Notes under the pieces: generated by a model
What the model was told of the DNA's origin: nothing
Database searches by the model: none
What the model saw: only the letters and a program-made list of their open reading frames with translations
Assembly: GCA_964434165.1 (NCBI GenBank)
Contig: CAYSUS010000028.1
Coordinates: 1 to 64,000 of the forward strand
Length of the DNA: 64,000 nt
Reading direction: 5' to 3'
From: CAYSUS01 sp964434165
Lineage (GTDB): Bacteria; Planctomycetota; Planctomycetia; Pirellulales; Thermoguttaceae
Translations under genes and position numbers: made by a program
Part shown: piece by piece, positions 1 through 8,673 of the stretch
How positions within the stretch are numbered: the first letter of the stretch is position 1
How the letters are laid out: the number at the start of each line of letters is the position of its first letter

Positions 1-542
1 TCACCGCCCGGGTGCTCGAGGCCCTGGGAGAGCTGGGCTATCGGCAAGGCGAGAAGGCCGTGGACCGTGCCGTGGCCTACCTCCGCCGCACCCAGGAGCC
101 GGACGGGAGCTGGCTGGGGCGCTGGGGCGTGAACTACATCTACGGCACGTGGCAGGTGCTGGCCGGGCTGGAGGCCGTGGGCGTGCCTTCGGACGACCCG
201 GCCGTGCGCGCCGGGGCGAAGTGGCTCCTCGACCACCAGCAGGAGAGCGGTGCCTGGGGCGAGACCGCAACCACCTACGAAGACCCCACGCTCTCGGGGC
301 GCGGACCGGCGACCGCCTCGCAAACCGCCTGGGCCCTGCTCGGGCTGCTGGCCGCGGGCATGCGTGACCATCCGTCCGTGGAGCGCGGCATCCGCTACCT
401 GGTGGAGTCGCAGAGTGAAGACGGCTCCTGGGACGAGGCGCCGTTCACCGGGACGGGCTTCCCCAGGGTGTTTTACCTCAAATACCACTACTACCGCGTC
501 TCCTTCCCGCTAATGGCCCTGGGCGGCTGGCTGGGGAAGTAG
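1..542 (+). CDS. shc: squalene-hopene cyclase, C-terminal part (truncated by window edge)
   Basis: Squalene-hopene cyclases fold squalene into hopene, the first committed step of hopanoid synthesis, on an alpha/alpha toroid that is monotopic in the membrane. Only the last 180 or so residues are in the window; the reading frame is open from base 3 and the start lies upstream. QW-type repeats are visible (QEPDGSW, QSEDGSWDEAPFTGTGFP). The end (GTGFPRVFYLKYHYYRVSFP) is the highly conserved C-terminus of the family. hpnH starts 38 bases after the stop and hpnG follows, so this is a hopanoid operon. Family assignment is secure; whether the full protein makes hopene or a related triterpene cannot be seen from this fragment. 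Confidence 0.93.
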   Translation, partial: TARVLEALGELGYRQGEKAVDRAVAYLRRTQEPDGSWLGRWGVNYIYGTWQVLAGLEAVGVPSDDPAVRAGAKWLLDHQQESGAWGETATTYEDPTLSGRGPATASQTAWALLGLLAAGMRDHPSVERGIRYLVESQSEDGSWDEAPFTGTGFPRVFYLKYHYYRVSFPLMALGGWLGK

Positions 543-580
543 AGGTCTCCCGACATCCTCGATCGCTTCATGACCGGCCC

Positions 581-1597
581 ATGCGTTTTCCGCTTTCCCT
601 GACGCGATCCCTTTCCGGCTACATGCTCAAGAAGCGCCTGGTCGGCGAGAGGAGATACCCCCTCGTGCTGATGCTCGAGCCGCTGCACGCGTGCAACCTG
701 ACGTGCACCGGCTGCGGGCGGATCCGCGAGTATTCCACGTCGATCCACGAGCGGCTTTCGATCGAGGACTGCATCGCCTCGGCCGAGGAGTGTGGCGCGC
801 CGGTGGTCAGCGTGTGCGGCGGCGAGCCGTTGATCTACCCCGGCATCGAGGAGCTGGTGGGCAAGCTCCTCGCCAGGCACAAACACGTGTATCTGTGCAC
901 CAACGGCACGATGCTCGTGCGCAAGCTGCCCGGCTTCCCGCGCTCCGAGCGGCTGTTCGTCAACGTCCATCTCGACGGCATGGAACAGACGCACGACCGG
1001 ATCGTCGAGCGCCAGGGCGTGTTCGCCAAGGCGATCGAGGGGATCCAGGCGGCCAAGGCGGCCGGGTACTACGTCTATACGAACACGACGGTCTACCTCC
1101 AGACCGACATGCACGAGATCGCCGTGCTGTTCGAGCTGCTCACCGAGCTGGGCGTGGACGGGATGATGATCTCGCCGGCCTTCGGCTACGAGGCCGTCCA
1201 GAACACGACCCCCGAGGCCGCCGCGCAGATCTTCATGACCCGCGAGGACATCCACGAGAAGTTCCGCCTGGGGCGTTCGATCCTCTCGCGCTTCAAGCTC
1301 ATCGCCTCGCCGGTGTATCTGGAGTTCCTCCGCGGCGAGCGGCCGCTCGATTGCGCGGCCTGGGCCAACCCGACGCGGAACATCGCCGGATGGAAGGGCC
1401 CCTGCTACCTGATCACCGACCGCCACTACGCCACCTACCGCGAGCTGGTCGAGAAGACCGACTGGGCGTCGCTGGGGCCGGACAACGACCCCCGCTGCGA
1501 GCACTGCATGACGCACTGCGGTTTCGAGCCGGCCGCCGTGTTCGCCGCCCGGGGCGTGAGGGATCTATTCAAGATGGCCGTGTGGCAGATGACGTGA
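581..1597 (+). CDS. hpnH: HpnH, radical SAM adenosyl-hopene transferase
   Basis: HpnH is a radical S-adenosylmethionine enzyme that adds the 5'-deoxyadenosyl radical to hopene (diploptene), giving adenosylhopane, the precursor of all C35 extended hopanoids. The 338-residue protein has the family's usual length. The N-terminus MRFPLSLTRSLSGYMLKKRL then RYPLVLMLEPLHACNLTCTGCG aligns with known HpnH starts, which fixes the ATG. The radical-SAM cysteines are C-x3-C-x2-C (CNLTCTGC), about residue 40-47, followed by the GGEP motif (VCGGEPLIYP). C-terminal cysteines (CEHCMTHCGFEP) are also typical of HpnH. It lies between the cyclase and hpnG, as expected for a C35 hopanoid pathway. Confidence 0.95.
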   Translation: MRFPLSLTRSLSGYMLKKRLVGERRYPLVLMLEPLHACNLTCTGCGRIREYSTSIHERLSIEDCIASAEECGAPVVSVCGGEPLIYPGIEELVGKLLARHKHVYLCTNGTMLVRKLPGFPRSERLFVNVHLDGMEQTHDRIVERQGVFAKAIEGIQAAKAAGYYVYTNTTVYLQTDMHEIAVLFELLTELGVDGMMISPAFGYEAVQNTTPEAAAQIFMTREDIHEKFRLGRSILSRFKLIASPVYLEFLRGERPLDCAAWANPTRNIAGWKGPCYLITDRHYATYRELVEKTDWASLGPDNDPRCEHCMTHCGFEPAAVFAARGVRDLFKMAVWQMT

Positions 1598-1750
1598 GGC
1601 GACGGGGGCGTTCCCCGGCAAGCATGTCCACGCTCCGCGAGGGCATCCTGCGCGCGGCCAGGGCCTTGACGCGTGTGCCAGGCCGGCCGATGATCGGGGA
1701 TGTCGGCAGTGGCCGCCCTCCACCACGCGCCTCCTCTGTCCCGCACATCC

Positions 1751-2635
1751 ATGTTCCGCTCCATGCTTCGAGCCTGGCTCCAGCGCACGGCCCACCAGCA
1801 GGTCCGCGACAAGGTCATGGAGGCCGCGCGCCGCAAGGCCGAGGAGGCGGCCGGGACGGCCAGCCAGGCCGGGGAAGAGCCGGAGGAAACGCCCCCCTGC
1901 GACGTGGGCGTGGTGTTCGCCCTGTCGATCGAGTCGGGCGGGCTGGAGGATTTGGTCACCGACCTGACCACGATCCGCGGCGGCGGGCTGACGATTCTCC
2001 GCGGCCGCCTCGGCGAGCGCCACGTGACGCTCGTCCGCTCCGGCGCCGGGCGCGAGGCCGCGGCCCGGGCGACCGAGGCCCTGATCGACGGCCACCAGCC
2101 CGATTGGGTGATCTCCGCGGGACTGGCTGGCGGGCTGGTATCCGCGCTCGGGCGCCACGACCTGCTCGTGGCCGACTCGCTGCTCGACGCCTCGGGCGAT
2201 CGACTGGACATCGACCTCCGCGTCGATCCCGAGTCGCTGAAGGAGACGCCGGGCGTCCACGTCGGAACCCTCCTGACCGTGGACCGCATCGCGCGGACTC
2301 CCAAGGAGAAGCGTGCCCTGGCCGAGAAGCACCCGGCCCTGGCCGTGGACATGGAGACGTTCGCGACCGCCCAGGTCTGCGCCCGGCGGGGCGTGCGCCT
2401 GCTCGCCGTGCGCGTGATCGGCGACGCGGTCGATGAGGAGATGGCCCCGGAGGTCCGCGGGCTGCTCAAACAGAAGAGCGGGGCGGCCCAGTTCGGCGCG
2501 GCGCTCGGCGCGATCTGGAACCGGCCTTCGAGCGTGAAGGACATGTACCAGATGCGCGAGAACGCCCTCTTGGCCTCCGACCGCCTGGCCAAGTTCCTCG
2601 CCGGGATGGTCGAGCAGTTGGGCGAATCGGGGTAG
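1751..2635 (+). CDS. hpnG: HpnG, adenosylhopane nucleosidase/phosphorylase
   Basis: HpnG removes adenine from adenosylhopane to give ribosylhopane (or its phosphate), the step after HpnH. The protein belongs to the nucleoside phosphorylase/MTAN superfamily. The strand start GVVFALSIESGG, the SAGLAGGL loop, the ME motif (AVDMETFATAQVC) and the late Asp (RVIGDAVDEEM) are all visible in the expected order. A longer reading frame opens at 1700, but the ATG at 1751 (MFRSMLRAWL) gives a more family-like N-terminus, a short amphipathic stretch that could bring the enzyme to the membrane where its lipid substrate lies. It is downstream of hpnH in the same direction with a 150-base gap. A general MTA/SAH nucleosidase is the alternative, but the context argues for HpnG. 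Confidence 0.85.
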   Translation: MFRSMLRAWLQRTAHQQVRDKVMEAARRKAEEAAGTASQAGEEPEETPPCDVGVVFALSIESGGLEDLVTDLTTIRGGGLTILRGRLGERHVTLVRSGAGREAAARATEALIDGHQPDWVISAGLAGGLVSALGRHDLLVADSLLDASGDRLDIDLRVDPESLKETPGVHVGTLLTVDRIARTPKEKRALAEKHPALAVDMETFATAQVCARRGVRLLAVRVIGDAVDEEMAPEVRGLLKQKSGAAQFGAALGAIWNRPSSVKDMYQMRENALLASDRLAKFLAGMVEQLGESG

Positions 2636-2701
2636 GGACGCAGCGCGCCGCTGGCTATGGAGCGAATCAAAACGGAGGGCCGGCGGCGGATGCCTCCTCA
2701 G

Positions 2702-2767
2702 TTTCCATCATTTGAGCTTCGGTGATTGAGGCTTGTTTCGGATTTCGAGTTTCCGATTTCGGAATGG
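2702..2767 (+). repeat. degenerate intergenic repeat (TTTCGGATTTCG type), copy 1
   Basis: A 66-base AT-richer block built of degenerate TTTCGGATTTCG words, in the gap between the convergent ends of hpnG and the large minus-strand gene. A second block with the same opening (TTTCC-R-TCATTT) and the same ending (GATTTCGGA-TGG) lies at 41405-41471 in the same orientation. The reverse strand would read as NPKSE-like peptides, but there is no start or gene context, so it is treated as a non-coding repeat. Confidence 0.6.
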
Positions 2768-2794
2768 GGGAGTCCGCCTTCACATGGCGTCGGC

Positions 2795-5700
2795 CTACTC
2801 CGCTTCCCGCAGCGTCTTGTACAGCGGCAAGTGGCGGTAATACACCTCGAGCATCAGCAGGTTCAAGGTGGTGACGTAGAGCCGGCCGCCTTCCCCGCCC
2901 CACCGGTCGGGCACGGGGCGGTCCGGGTGCCAGCTCCCGGCCAGCGGGCCTTTCTGCACCTGGCTCGACGTCAACAGGGGACGCAGGCGATCGTTCCACG
3001 CCTCCCAGGGCTCGCCCTGGCACTGGTACATCACCTGGGTGGCGTAGTACCAGTAGTAGGCGTCGCGCGCGGGCGACTCCAGCGTGCCCAGCGACGGCAG
3101 GTTGCCCGCCAGGTATTGGGTCCCGCGCTCGACCGCATCGTGGTCGCGGTCCCAGCCCTGATAGAGGCGCATCAGGAGGGCCTCGGCCGTCATGGCCAGG
3201 CTCGGCTCGCGCCCGCGGCGCTGTTCGCGCGTGTCCTCGGCAAACGGGTTATAGGCGTAGCGGGCCGCGTCGCCCGAGCCCTGGGCGCGGTCGAGCCAGG
3301 CGGAGACCCCATGCAGCGTCTCCTCGGGCACGTCCAGCCCGGCCATCTGGGCGCTCTTCAGGGCCATGAGCTGCCAACCCGAGACCGACGTGTCGGACTC
3401 CCGGCCCGGTACGTAGCGCCAGCCGCCCCGCGCCGGGTCCTGCGACGCGGCGATGAACGCCACCGCGCGCTCGGCCGACTCCTTCAGGCGCGCATCGCGG
3501 GTCATGCCGTAGGCCTCGCACATGGCGATGGCCGCGATCCCGTGGCTGTAGAGCCAGGTGTACTTCGAGCCGCCTGCATGGCCGAACAAGTCGCCGCTGG
3601 GCTTCTGGTTGGCCAGCAGCCACTGGAGGCCCTCGTGCACGGTCTCGCGATGCTTGCCGTCGCGGTGCGTGTAGCCCGCCCCCAAGAACGACAGCAGGGC
3701 CAGCCCCGTGGCGGCCGCGTCGGCCTGCATGGTGCCGGGCACGATCGCCGCCGCGCGGGCCGTTTCGGCTAGCTCGCGGCGCTCGTCGGCGGTCAGGCCG
3801 CCACCGGTCTCGTGTTTCGCGGCGAGCTTCTCCAGGGCCGCGCGCTGGGCGGCATCGCCGGCGCCGGTGCGCAGGAGGGCCCGGGCCGCCTCGACCAGGG
3901 CCTGGCCGTCATCGGCCGCGGCCGTCTCACCCGCGAAGGCCTCGAAGCGCTCGGGAAAGGCGTGAATGCTCCACCGCCCGTCGGCCCGCTGGGTCCTGGC
4001 CAGGAACTCCAGCCCCATCTCCACAGCCCGCTCGCTCTGGCGCGAGCCGCCGCGCTGGAGGGCCTGCTCGTTGCGCCGCATCGGGTCGCGCTGGCGGAAG
4101 GCCTCGGCCGGAAGCTCGGCCGCGCGGCCATCGAGGGCCAGGCGGCCCGAGGAGCGCCGGGTCAGGAATCGCCCGGCTGAAGCGTGCACCACCTCGCTCT
4201 CGGGCCGGGCGCGGCGGCTGGGCAGGCCCACGTCGAGCGACGGTTCGAGGCTCAGCCCGCCCGCCCCCGGCATGGCCGCGATCCGCACCGGCAGGCCGCT
4301 CCCCTGCCGGCCCAAGTCGCCAATGCCCGGCCCTCCGGCCAGCGAGGTCTGGCCCGCCTCGCTGCGCGACGACCCAGGTCCCAGATCGGGAATGTCCGCT
4401 TCGACCATCCCGCTGGGCAGCCCGGCCAGGTTGCTCCTCCCCAGCGGCCCGCCGGCCATTTCGACGTCCAGCGAAGGGCCGCGGTCATCGCCCTGCGCCG
4501 AACGCCGAGGACCGGCCGTCGAGCCCGGCGTGGACGCGGACGGTCCGCCCTGTTCCGCACCTTCGATCGAACCCCGCGAGAGCAGCTCCCCGGGCAGGTC
4601 CCCGGCCGGGTGCTGGAGGCCTGTGGCGTCGGCCGCAGGGAGCTCGCTGGGGCCGGCGGTCCGGCGCCCCCCCTCGGTCGGCCCGGCGCCCACGACCTCG
4701 GGCACGTCGCCGGGCAGGCTGGAAGAGGGCGAACGTCCCAACCGACGAATCGCTCCGGCGCGACCGCCTTGCGGCAGATCGCCCGGAGCCGTGTCGCCGG
4801 CACCGCCTGCGCGCGTCAGGTCGCCCACGGCTACGTGGCCCGCGCCGGGGATGCCATCGCGGATGGTCGCCACGCGGCCGGTCCTGGTGTCGGGCAGGCC
4901 CCCGCCCGACTTGCGCACCACATCCGTCGTCCCTTGGGGTCCCGACCGCGGCGTGCCCTGGTCGGCCGGCGGGGCGCCGGCTGAGGCGCCGGACACGTCC
5001 TCGGCAGCCCTCCCGCCCAGTCCGGCGACGGCTGCCGCGCCCCGGTCGGAGCGCCCGATGCGCGGGGCCTCGGCCGAGGCGAGAGCGGGAACCTCGGCGC
5101 CGCTTGCCGGCGCGCGACCGGCCGCCAGCCCGACCGGTCCGAGGCTGTCGGTCACGTCGGCCACTCCAGGCACGGCACCAGCCCGACCTGCCGGGGCCCC
5201 CGGCGCGGCGCGCTGGACGAGCGTGCTGGAGCCGCCGTCGAGACGACGGGCCGTGCCGCCGGAATCCGCGGCCTGTCCGGACGCACCTGCCAGGGAGGCG
5301 TGTTCCATCGGCTCCGCCCCGGAAGGCAGCCTGGGGCCCGGTCGGGCCCGAGGCACCGTGGAGTGCGGGCTGGCAGGCAGGTGGATTCCTGCGTGCCCCT
5401 GGAGCGAGGCCACCGCGCGACGCGCGGCCGCGGCATCCAGCGGCGAGCCCGCTCCGGTCACCGGCTCCAGCGAGCCGGAATCGGCCTCGCTGCGGCGCTC
5501 GCCCGGCAGGCCGGCCGTGCGGTACTCCTGCTGACTGGCGGCGGCGTCCCAGCGCGACGACGCGTCCGCTTGCCTGTTCGGTTGCTCGAGCCGCAACTGG
5601 TCGATTCGCCCTGGATCGAGAACGGGGCCAACGGACGACCGCCTGGCGATCCGGTCCGGCGGCCCCGCCTGGACGCGGACCTCCGGCGTGGAGGGCCGCT

Positions 5701-7075
5701 CGATCCGCCGCGGCTGGGCCGCGGCGATCCCCGCGCCAGGCACGGCTGCCGGGACCTCGGCGTCGGGCGGCCGCGTGGGGATGGGGTCAGCGACTGGCTG
5801 GCGCCGGTCCTGCCGGGCCCGCGAGGACGGCGCCAGGCGAGCGCGCCGCTCGCCGGCGGCCCCGACGCCGGCCTGCGGCTCCGCCGCCTCCGCGCCGAGA
5901 TCGTCCCGCCTGGGGCTCCGCAGGGGACCGCTGTCTTGCGTTGGTGCGATCTCCGGACGCTGCTCCATGTCCGGCCGGGCATGCAAGGACCGCATGGGCG
6001 CTTTGACCGCCTGTGCCTCCGGCTCCTGGCTCTGCTTCGTGGCGACCGGCGACTCGCGCTCCTTGGGCACGGCGAACTCCCGCGGCCTGATGCGCGGCTG
6101 TCGCGCCGGCTCAGTCGCCTTGATCGGCTCGGCCGTCTGCACCTCGACCTGCGGGACGTCGGTCGGGCGTGTCTTGCGCTCAGGCAGCTTGGGCGCGGAC
6201 ACCCGGTCAGGCTGCGGTTCCGCCTCCGAAGCGCGGCGGGCGGGCTTTCTCACCTCCCCCGGATCTGTCGCCCTGGGCTGCTGCGTGACGCGGCGCTGGC
6301 CGCGGGGCGCCTCGGTCCGGCGGCGCGTCGGCCGCTCGACCTTGGGGGCCGGCTCCCGCCGCGGCTGAGCCGGCTGAATCCGCGGAACCGGAGCCTGGCG
6401 GTCCGGCTCGGGCCGCTGCTTCCACTCCTGGCGGCTGACCTGCTCTCCGGCCGGACGGCGCGCGCGGCGTGCGGCCTCAAGCTCCCGGCGCCGCATGCTG
6501 CGCGGATCGATCTGTTCAGGCCGGGCCTGGGGCACCTCAACGGTCTCCTTCGCCGGCGGGGTGGGGCGGTCCAGGTCGCGCTTCACCTCGTCGGGCACCG
6601 GGGCCCGCGGGGTCTCGGTCTCGACCGGCGCGGTGTATCTTCGCGGGATTTCGCCGGTCTGGAACCGCTCTTCGGGGACCTCGCTGGCCGGCAGTACCAC
6701 GACCTCCTCCACTTGCGGCGGGTCCTCCTCGTCCAGCAGGGCCAGGGAGTAATACCCAACTCCCAGCCCGAGTGCGAGCCACATGTGCACCAGCAGGCTG
6801 AACAGCACGGCCAGCTTCATGCGCTGGCGCATGCGGCCGCGCAGGTAGTGGACGCCCGCGAACCACGCCGCGAGCGTGAGCACCACCGTGCCCAGCCGGA
6901 AGATCGCGTTGTGGAGGATCCGCGGATCGTCGAACCGGCTGGTCGCGAGGATCAGCCCCGCGACGAAGCCGGCCAGGACCACGATCAGCAGGTTGACCGG
7001 CCAGAACTGGTCTTCCACGTCGTCGAAGGCCGCGACGCGGAGCGTGCGGATCGGCGGGCGCTCGCGCTGGTCCAT
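2795..7075 (-). CDS. TonB/TolA-like membrane protein with long Pro/Arg-rich stalk and C-terminal terpenoid-cyclase-like toroid
   Basis: A 1,426-residue protein of unknown function. Three hydrophobic segments are visible near residues 26-44, 60-77 and 88-113. The third contains S93-LLV-H97, the S-x-x-x-H pattern of TonB family transmembrane helices, in the context LFSLLVHMWLALGLGVGYYS. Then come roughly 900 residues of low-complexity sequence, rich in Pro, Arg, Ala and Gly and probably disordered. From about residue 1010 there is a 400-residue alpha/alpha-toroid of the squalene-cyclase/prenyltransferase type, with repeats such as GLEFLARTQRADGRW and GLQWLLANQKPSGDLFG. It ends the operon after the ExbD and ExbB genes (55 bases after exbD), the place where a TonB or TolA gene would sit. 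I infer an ExbBD-energised envelope protein; the toroid's ligand is not known. No DxDD cyclase motif was noticed in the part read, so enzymatic cyclisation is not claimed. Confidence 0.85.
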   Translation of the reverse strand: MDQRERPPIRTLRVAAFDDVEDQFWPVNLLIVVLAGFVAGLILATSRFDDPRILHNAIFRLGTVVLTLAAWFAGVHYLRGRMRQRMKLAVLFSLLVHMWLALGLGVGYYSLALLDEEDPPQVEEVVVLPASEVPEERFQTGEIPRRYTAPVETETPRAPVPDEVKRDLDRPTPPAKETVEVPQARPEQIDPRSMRRRELEAARRARRPAGEQVSRQEWKQRPEPDRQAPVPRIQPAQPRREPAPKVERPTRRRTEAPRGQRRVTQQPRATDPGEVRKPARRASEAEPQPDRVSAPKLPERKTRPTDVPQVEVQTAEPIKATEPARQPRIRPREFAVPKERESPVATKQSQEPEAQAVKAPMRSLHARPDMEQRPEIAPTQDSGPLRSPRRDDLGAEAAEPQAGVGAAGERRARLAPSSRARQDRRQPVADPIPTRPPDAEVPAAVPGAGIAAAQPRRIERPSTPEVRVQAGPPDRIARRSSVGPVLDPGRIDQLRLEQPNRQADASSRWDAAASQQEYRTAGLPGERRSEADSGSLEPVTGAGSPLDAAAARRAVASLQGHAGIHLPASPHSTVPRARPGPRLPSGAEPMEHASLAGASGQAADSGGTARRLDGGSSTLVQRAAPGAPAGRAGAVPGVADVTDSLGPVGLAAGRAPASGAEVPALASAEAPRIGRSDRGAAAVAGLGGRAAEDVSGASAGAPPADQGTPRSGPQGTTDVVRKSGGGLPDTRTGRVATIRDGIPGAGHVAVGDLTRAGGAGDTAPGDLPQGGRAGAIRRLGRSPSSSLPGDVPEVVGAGPTEGGRRTAGPSELPAADATGLQHPAGDLPGELLSRGSIEGAEQGGPSASTPGSTAGPRRSAQGDDRGPSLDVEMAGGPLGRSNLAGLPSGMVEADIPDLGPGSSRSEAGQTSLAGGPGIGDLGRQGSGLPVRIAAMPGAGGLSLEPSLDVGLPSRRARPESEVVHASAGRFLTRRSSGRLALDGRAAELPAEAFRQRDPMRRNEQALQRGGSRQSERAVEMGLEFLARTQRADGRWSIHAFPERFEAFAGETAAADDGQALVEAARALLRTGAGDAAQRAALEKLAAKHETGGGLTADERRELAETARAAAIVPGTMQADAAATGLALLSFLGAGYTHRDGKHRETVHEGLQWLLANQKPSGDLFGHAGGSKYTWLYSHGIAAIAMCEAYGMTRDARLKESAERAVAFIAASQDPARGGWRYVPGRESDTSVSGWQLMALKSAQMAGLDVPEETLHGVSAWLDRAQGSGDAARYAYNPFAEDTREQRRGREPSLAMTAEALLMRLYQGWDRDHDAVERGTQYLAGNLPSLGTLESPARDAYYWYYATQVMYQCQGEPWEAWNDRLRPLLTSSQVQKGPLAGSWHPDRPVPDRWGGEGGRLYVTTLNLLMLEVYYRHLPLYKTLREAE

Positions 7076-7130
7076 GACGGTGGCCTCCCGCGCCGCGTGC
7101 CCCAGGGCAAGCAGCGTCGCAAGTTGCGGT

Positions 7131-7556
7131 CTAAGACGGTGGTGAGGACGGCTCCTGGGTCACCACGCGGCACGGCACGCGGGCCCTCTTGCACAGATCG
7201 AAGACCGTGGCGATCGGCTGCCAGCGGCAGTCGCGGTCGGCGCGGACCACGGCCGAGGCCCGCGCGTCGCGGCTGTAGGCGCGGCGGAGCGCGTCGAAGA
7301 GCTGGTCTGCGGTGTGAGGCCGACCCGCCACGCGGTACTGGCCCTGCCGATCGATCGTGATGTAGAGGTCCTTGGGCCGGCTGGTCAGAGGCTCGGCCTG
7401 ACTCGCCTCGGCGAGGTTCACGCGCAGCTCGCGCTGCTCCTCCTCCGCGAACCGCGTGGCTACCAGGAAGAAGATCAGAAGCAGGAAGACCATGTCGATC
7501 AGCGGCGTCATGGGCAGCGAGGAAATGGCCGAACCCTTTTTGATGTGGACGGACAT
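7131..7556 (-). CDS. exbD: ExbD/TolR family biopolymer transport protein
   Basis: ExbD/TolR proteins sit in the pore of an ExbB/TolQ pentamer and carry the aspartate that uses the proton-motive force to drive a TonB/TolA-type partner. The 141-residue protein has a short cytoplasmic start, a single transmembrane helix with the signature SLPMTPLIDMVFLLLIFFLV (the functional Asp is residue 21), and a periplasmic domain of normal size. The stop lies 55 bases before the large TonB-like gene, and the ExbB gene is upstream on the same strand. An operon of TPR protein, exbB, exbD and effector is therefore likely. ExbD and TolR cannot be separated from sequence alone; the partner shown here suggests a dedicated, non-canonical unit. 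Confidence 0.93.
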   Translation of the reverse strand: MSVHIKKGSAISSLPMTPLIDMVFLLLIFFLVATRFAEEEQRELRVNLAEASQAEPLTSRPKDLYITIDRQGQYRVAGRPHTADQLFDALRRAYSRDARASAVVRADRDCRWQPIATVFDLCKRARVPCRVVTQEPSSPPS

Positions 7557-7638
7557 GGCGGCGCTCTTCGTCGCTCGTGGATCGAACGGTCGTGGCGATG
7601 GCCAGGCATCGAAGCGGACGGCTCTCGGAGAGAGCCTG

Positions 7639-8652
7639 CTACCGGGCGGCGGGCTCCTTGTTGGGCATCGACGTCTTGGCCTCCAGGGCGGCTTCCATCT
7701 GGTCGGCGCTCATGCGCAGGCGACCTTCGTATCGCTCAAGCTGGGGCAGGACGCCCAGCAGCGTCTCGTGCAGCTCGCGGCAGAGCCTCTCGATCTGGCT
7801 CTCGCAGAAGTGGGCCACGATCGCCGCCGGGATGGCCACGCACAGCCCGGCGAACGTGGTCACCAGGGCCGTGTAGATCCCCTCGGCCAGCTCCTGGGCC
7901 TTGCGCTCGCCCCCCTGGATGCTCGCGGTGACGATGAAGGCCTGGATCATCCCCTGCACGGTTCCCAGAAGGCCCAACAGCGGCGTGACGCCGGCGGCCA
8001 GGTTGAGCCACCGCACGTTGGCGTAAAGGCGCGCGGCCTCGCGATCGTTGGCGTCGGCGACCGCCTGCTCGACCTCGGTGTGCGGCCGACCGATCTTCAG
8101 CAGCATGCTGCGGATCACTTTGGCCGCGGCCGAGGGATACTGCTGGCAGAGACGGTACGCGGCCTTGGGGTCCAGGCCTCCCGGCTGGGCGGCCAGCCTG
8201 CCCAGGCCGGCGATCAGACGCGGCGGCAGCACCCTCCTGCGGCGCAGGGCCATGCCCCGTTCCAAGGCGAAGGCCACGGTCAGCAGCGACATGAACGCGA
8301 TGGGGATCATCAGCGGGCCGCCGCGGACCAGAAGCCCAAGGTAGTTGATCTCCTGCGGCTCCTCCTCGGGCGTCTGCGGCCGAGGCGCCGGAGCGGCCTT
8401 CCGGGCCGCAGCGCCGGCGGCCAGATCGTCCTCCGCGCGCCGCGCGGCCTCCGCCAGACGCGCGGACTGCGCCTCGGCGTCGGGGACCTCGGGCGACCGC
8501 TTGGCGGCCTCGGCGCCGGGCGCCACGGGGGTGGGCGGCGGCGGTTGGGCCGGAGCCGCGCGCGGCGGTCCGACCAGGAGCAGGGCAATCGCCACACCGG
8601 CCACCCTCGCATTCGATCGCCGGCGCCGCGCAGCAGCTCGCTTCATGGGCAT
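7639..8652 (-). CDS. exbB: ExbB/TolQ/MotA family proton channel protein
   Basis: ExbB/TolQ proteins form the pentameric stator of Ton/Tol motors in the inner membrane. This 337-residue copy starts with a basic region and a hydrophobic segment that may be a cleaved signal (VAGVAIALLLVG, then an Ala-Pro-Ala-Gln stretch). A Pro/Ala-rich linker of about 100 residues follows, then the classic three-helix core. Helix 1 is GGPLMIPIAFMSLLTVAFALERG; helices 2 and 3 are visible as AGVTPLLGLLGTVQGMIQAF and GIYTALVTTFAGLCVAIPAA, with the conserved Thr and Pro-Leu-Leu-Gly-Leu-Leu-Gly-Thr positions kept. It lies 82 bases upstream of exbD. The long exported N-terminal extension is common in planctomycete and Bacteroidetes ExbB-like proteins. 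Confidence 0.92.
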   Translation of the reverse strand: MPMKRAAARRRRSNARVAGVAIALLLVGPPRAAPAQPPPPTPVAPGAEAAKRSPEVPDAEAQSARLAEAARRAEDDLAAGAAARKAAPAPRPQTPEEEPQEINYLGLLVRGGPLMIPIAFMSLLTVAFALERGMALRRRRVLPPRLIAGLGRLAAQPGGLDPKAAYRLCQQYPSAAAKVIRSMLLKIGRPHTEVEQAVADANDREAARLYANVRWLNLAAGVTPLLGLLGTVQGMIQAFIVTASIQGGERKAQELAEGIYTALVTTFAGLCVAIPAAIVAHFCESQIERLCRELHETLLGVLPQLERYEGRLRMSADQMEAALEAKTSMPNKEPAAR

Positions 8653-8673
8653 GGTCGGGCTCCTCTTCTTCGG

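Noticed and set aside
2667..3023. Minus-strand frame with an NPKQ/NPKSE-like peptide near the hpnG end
   Set aside because: It is a translation of the degenerate TTTCGGATTTCG repeat plus antisense of the real gene end.
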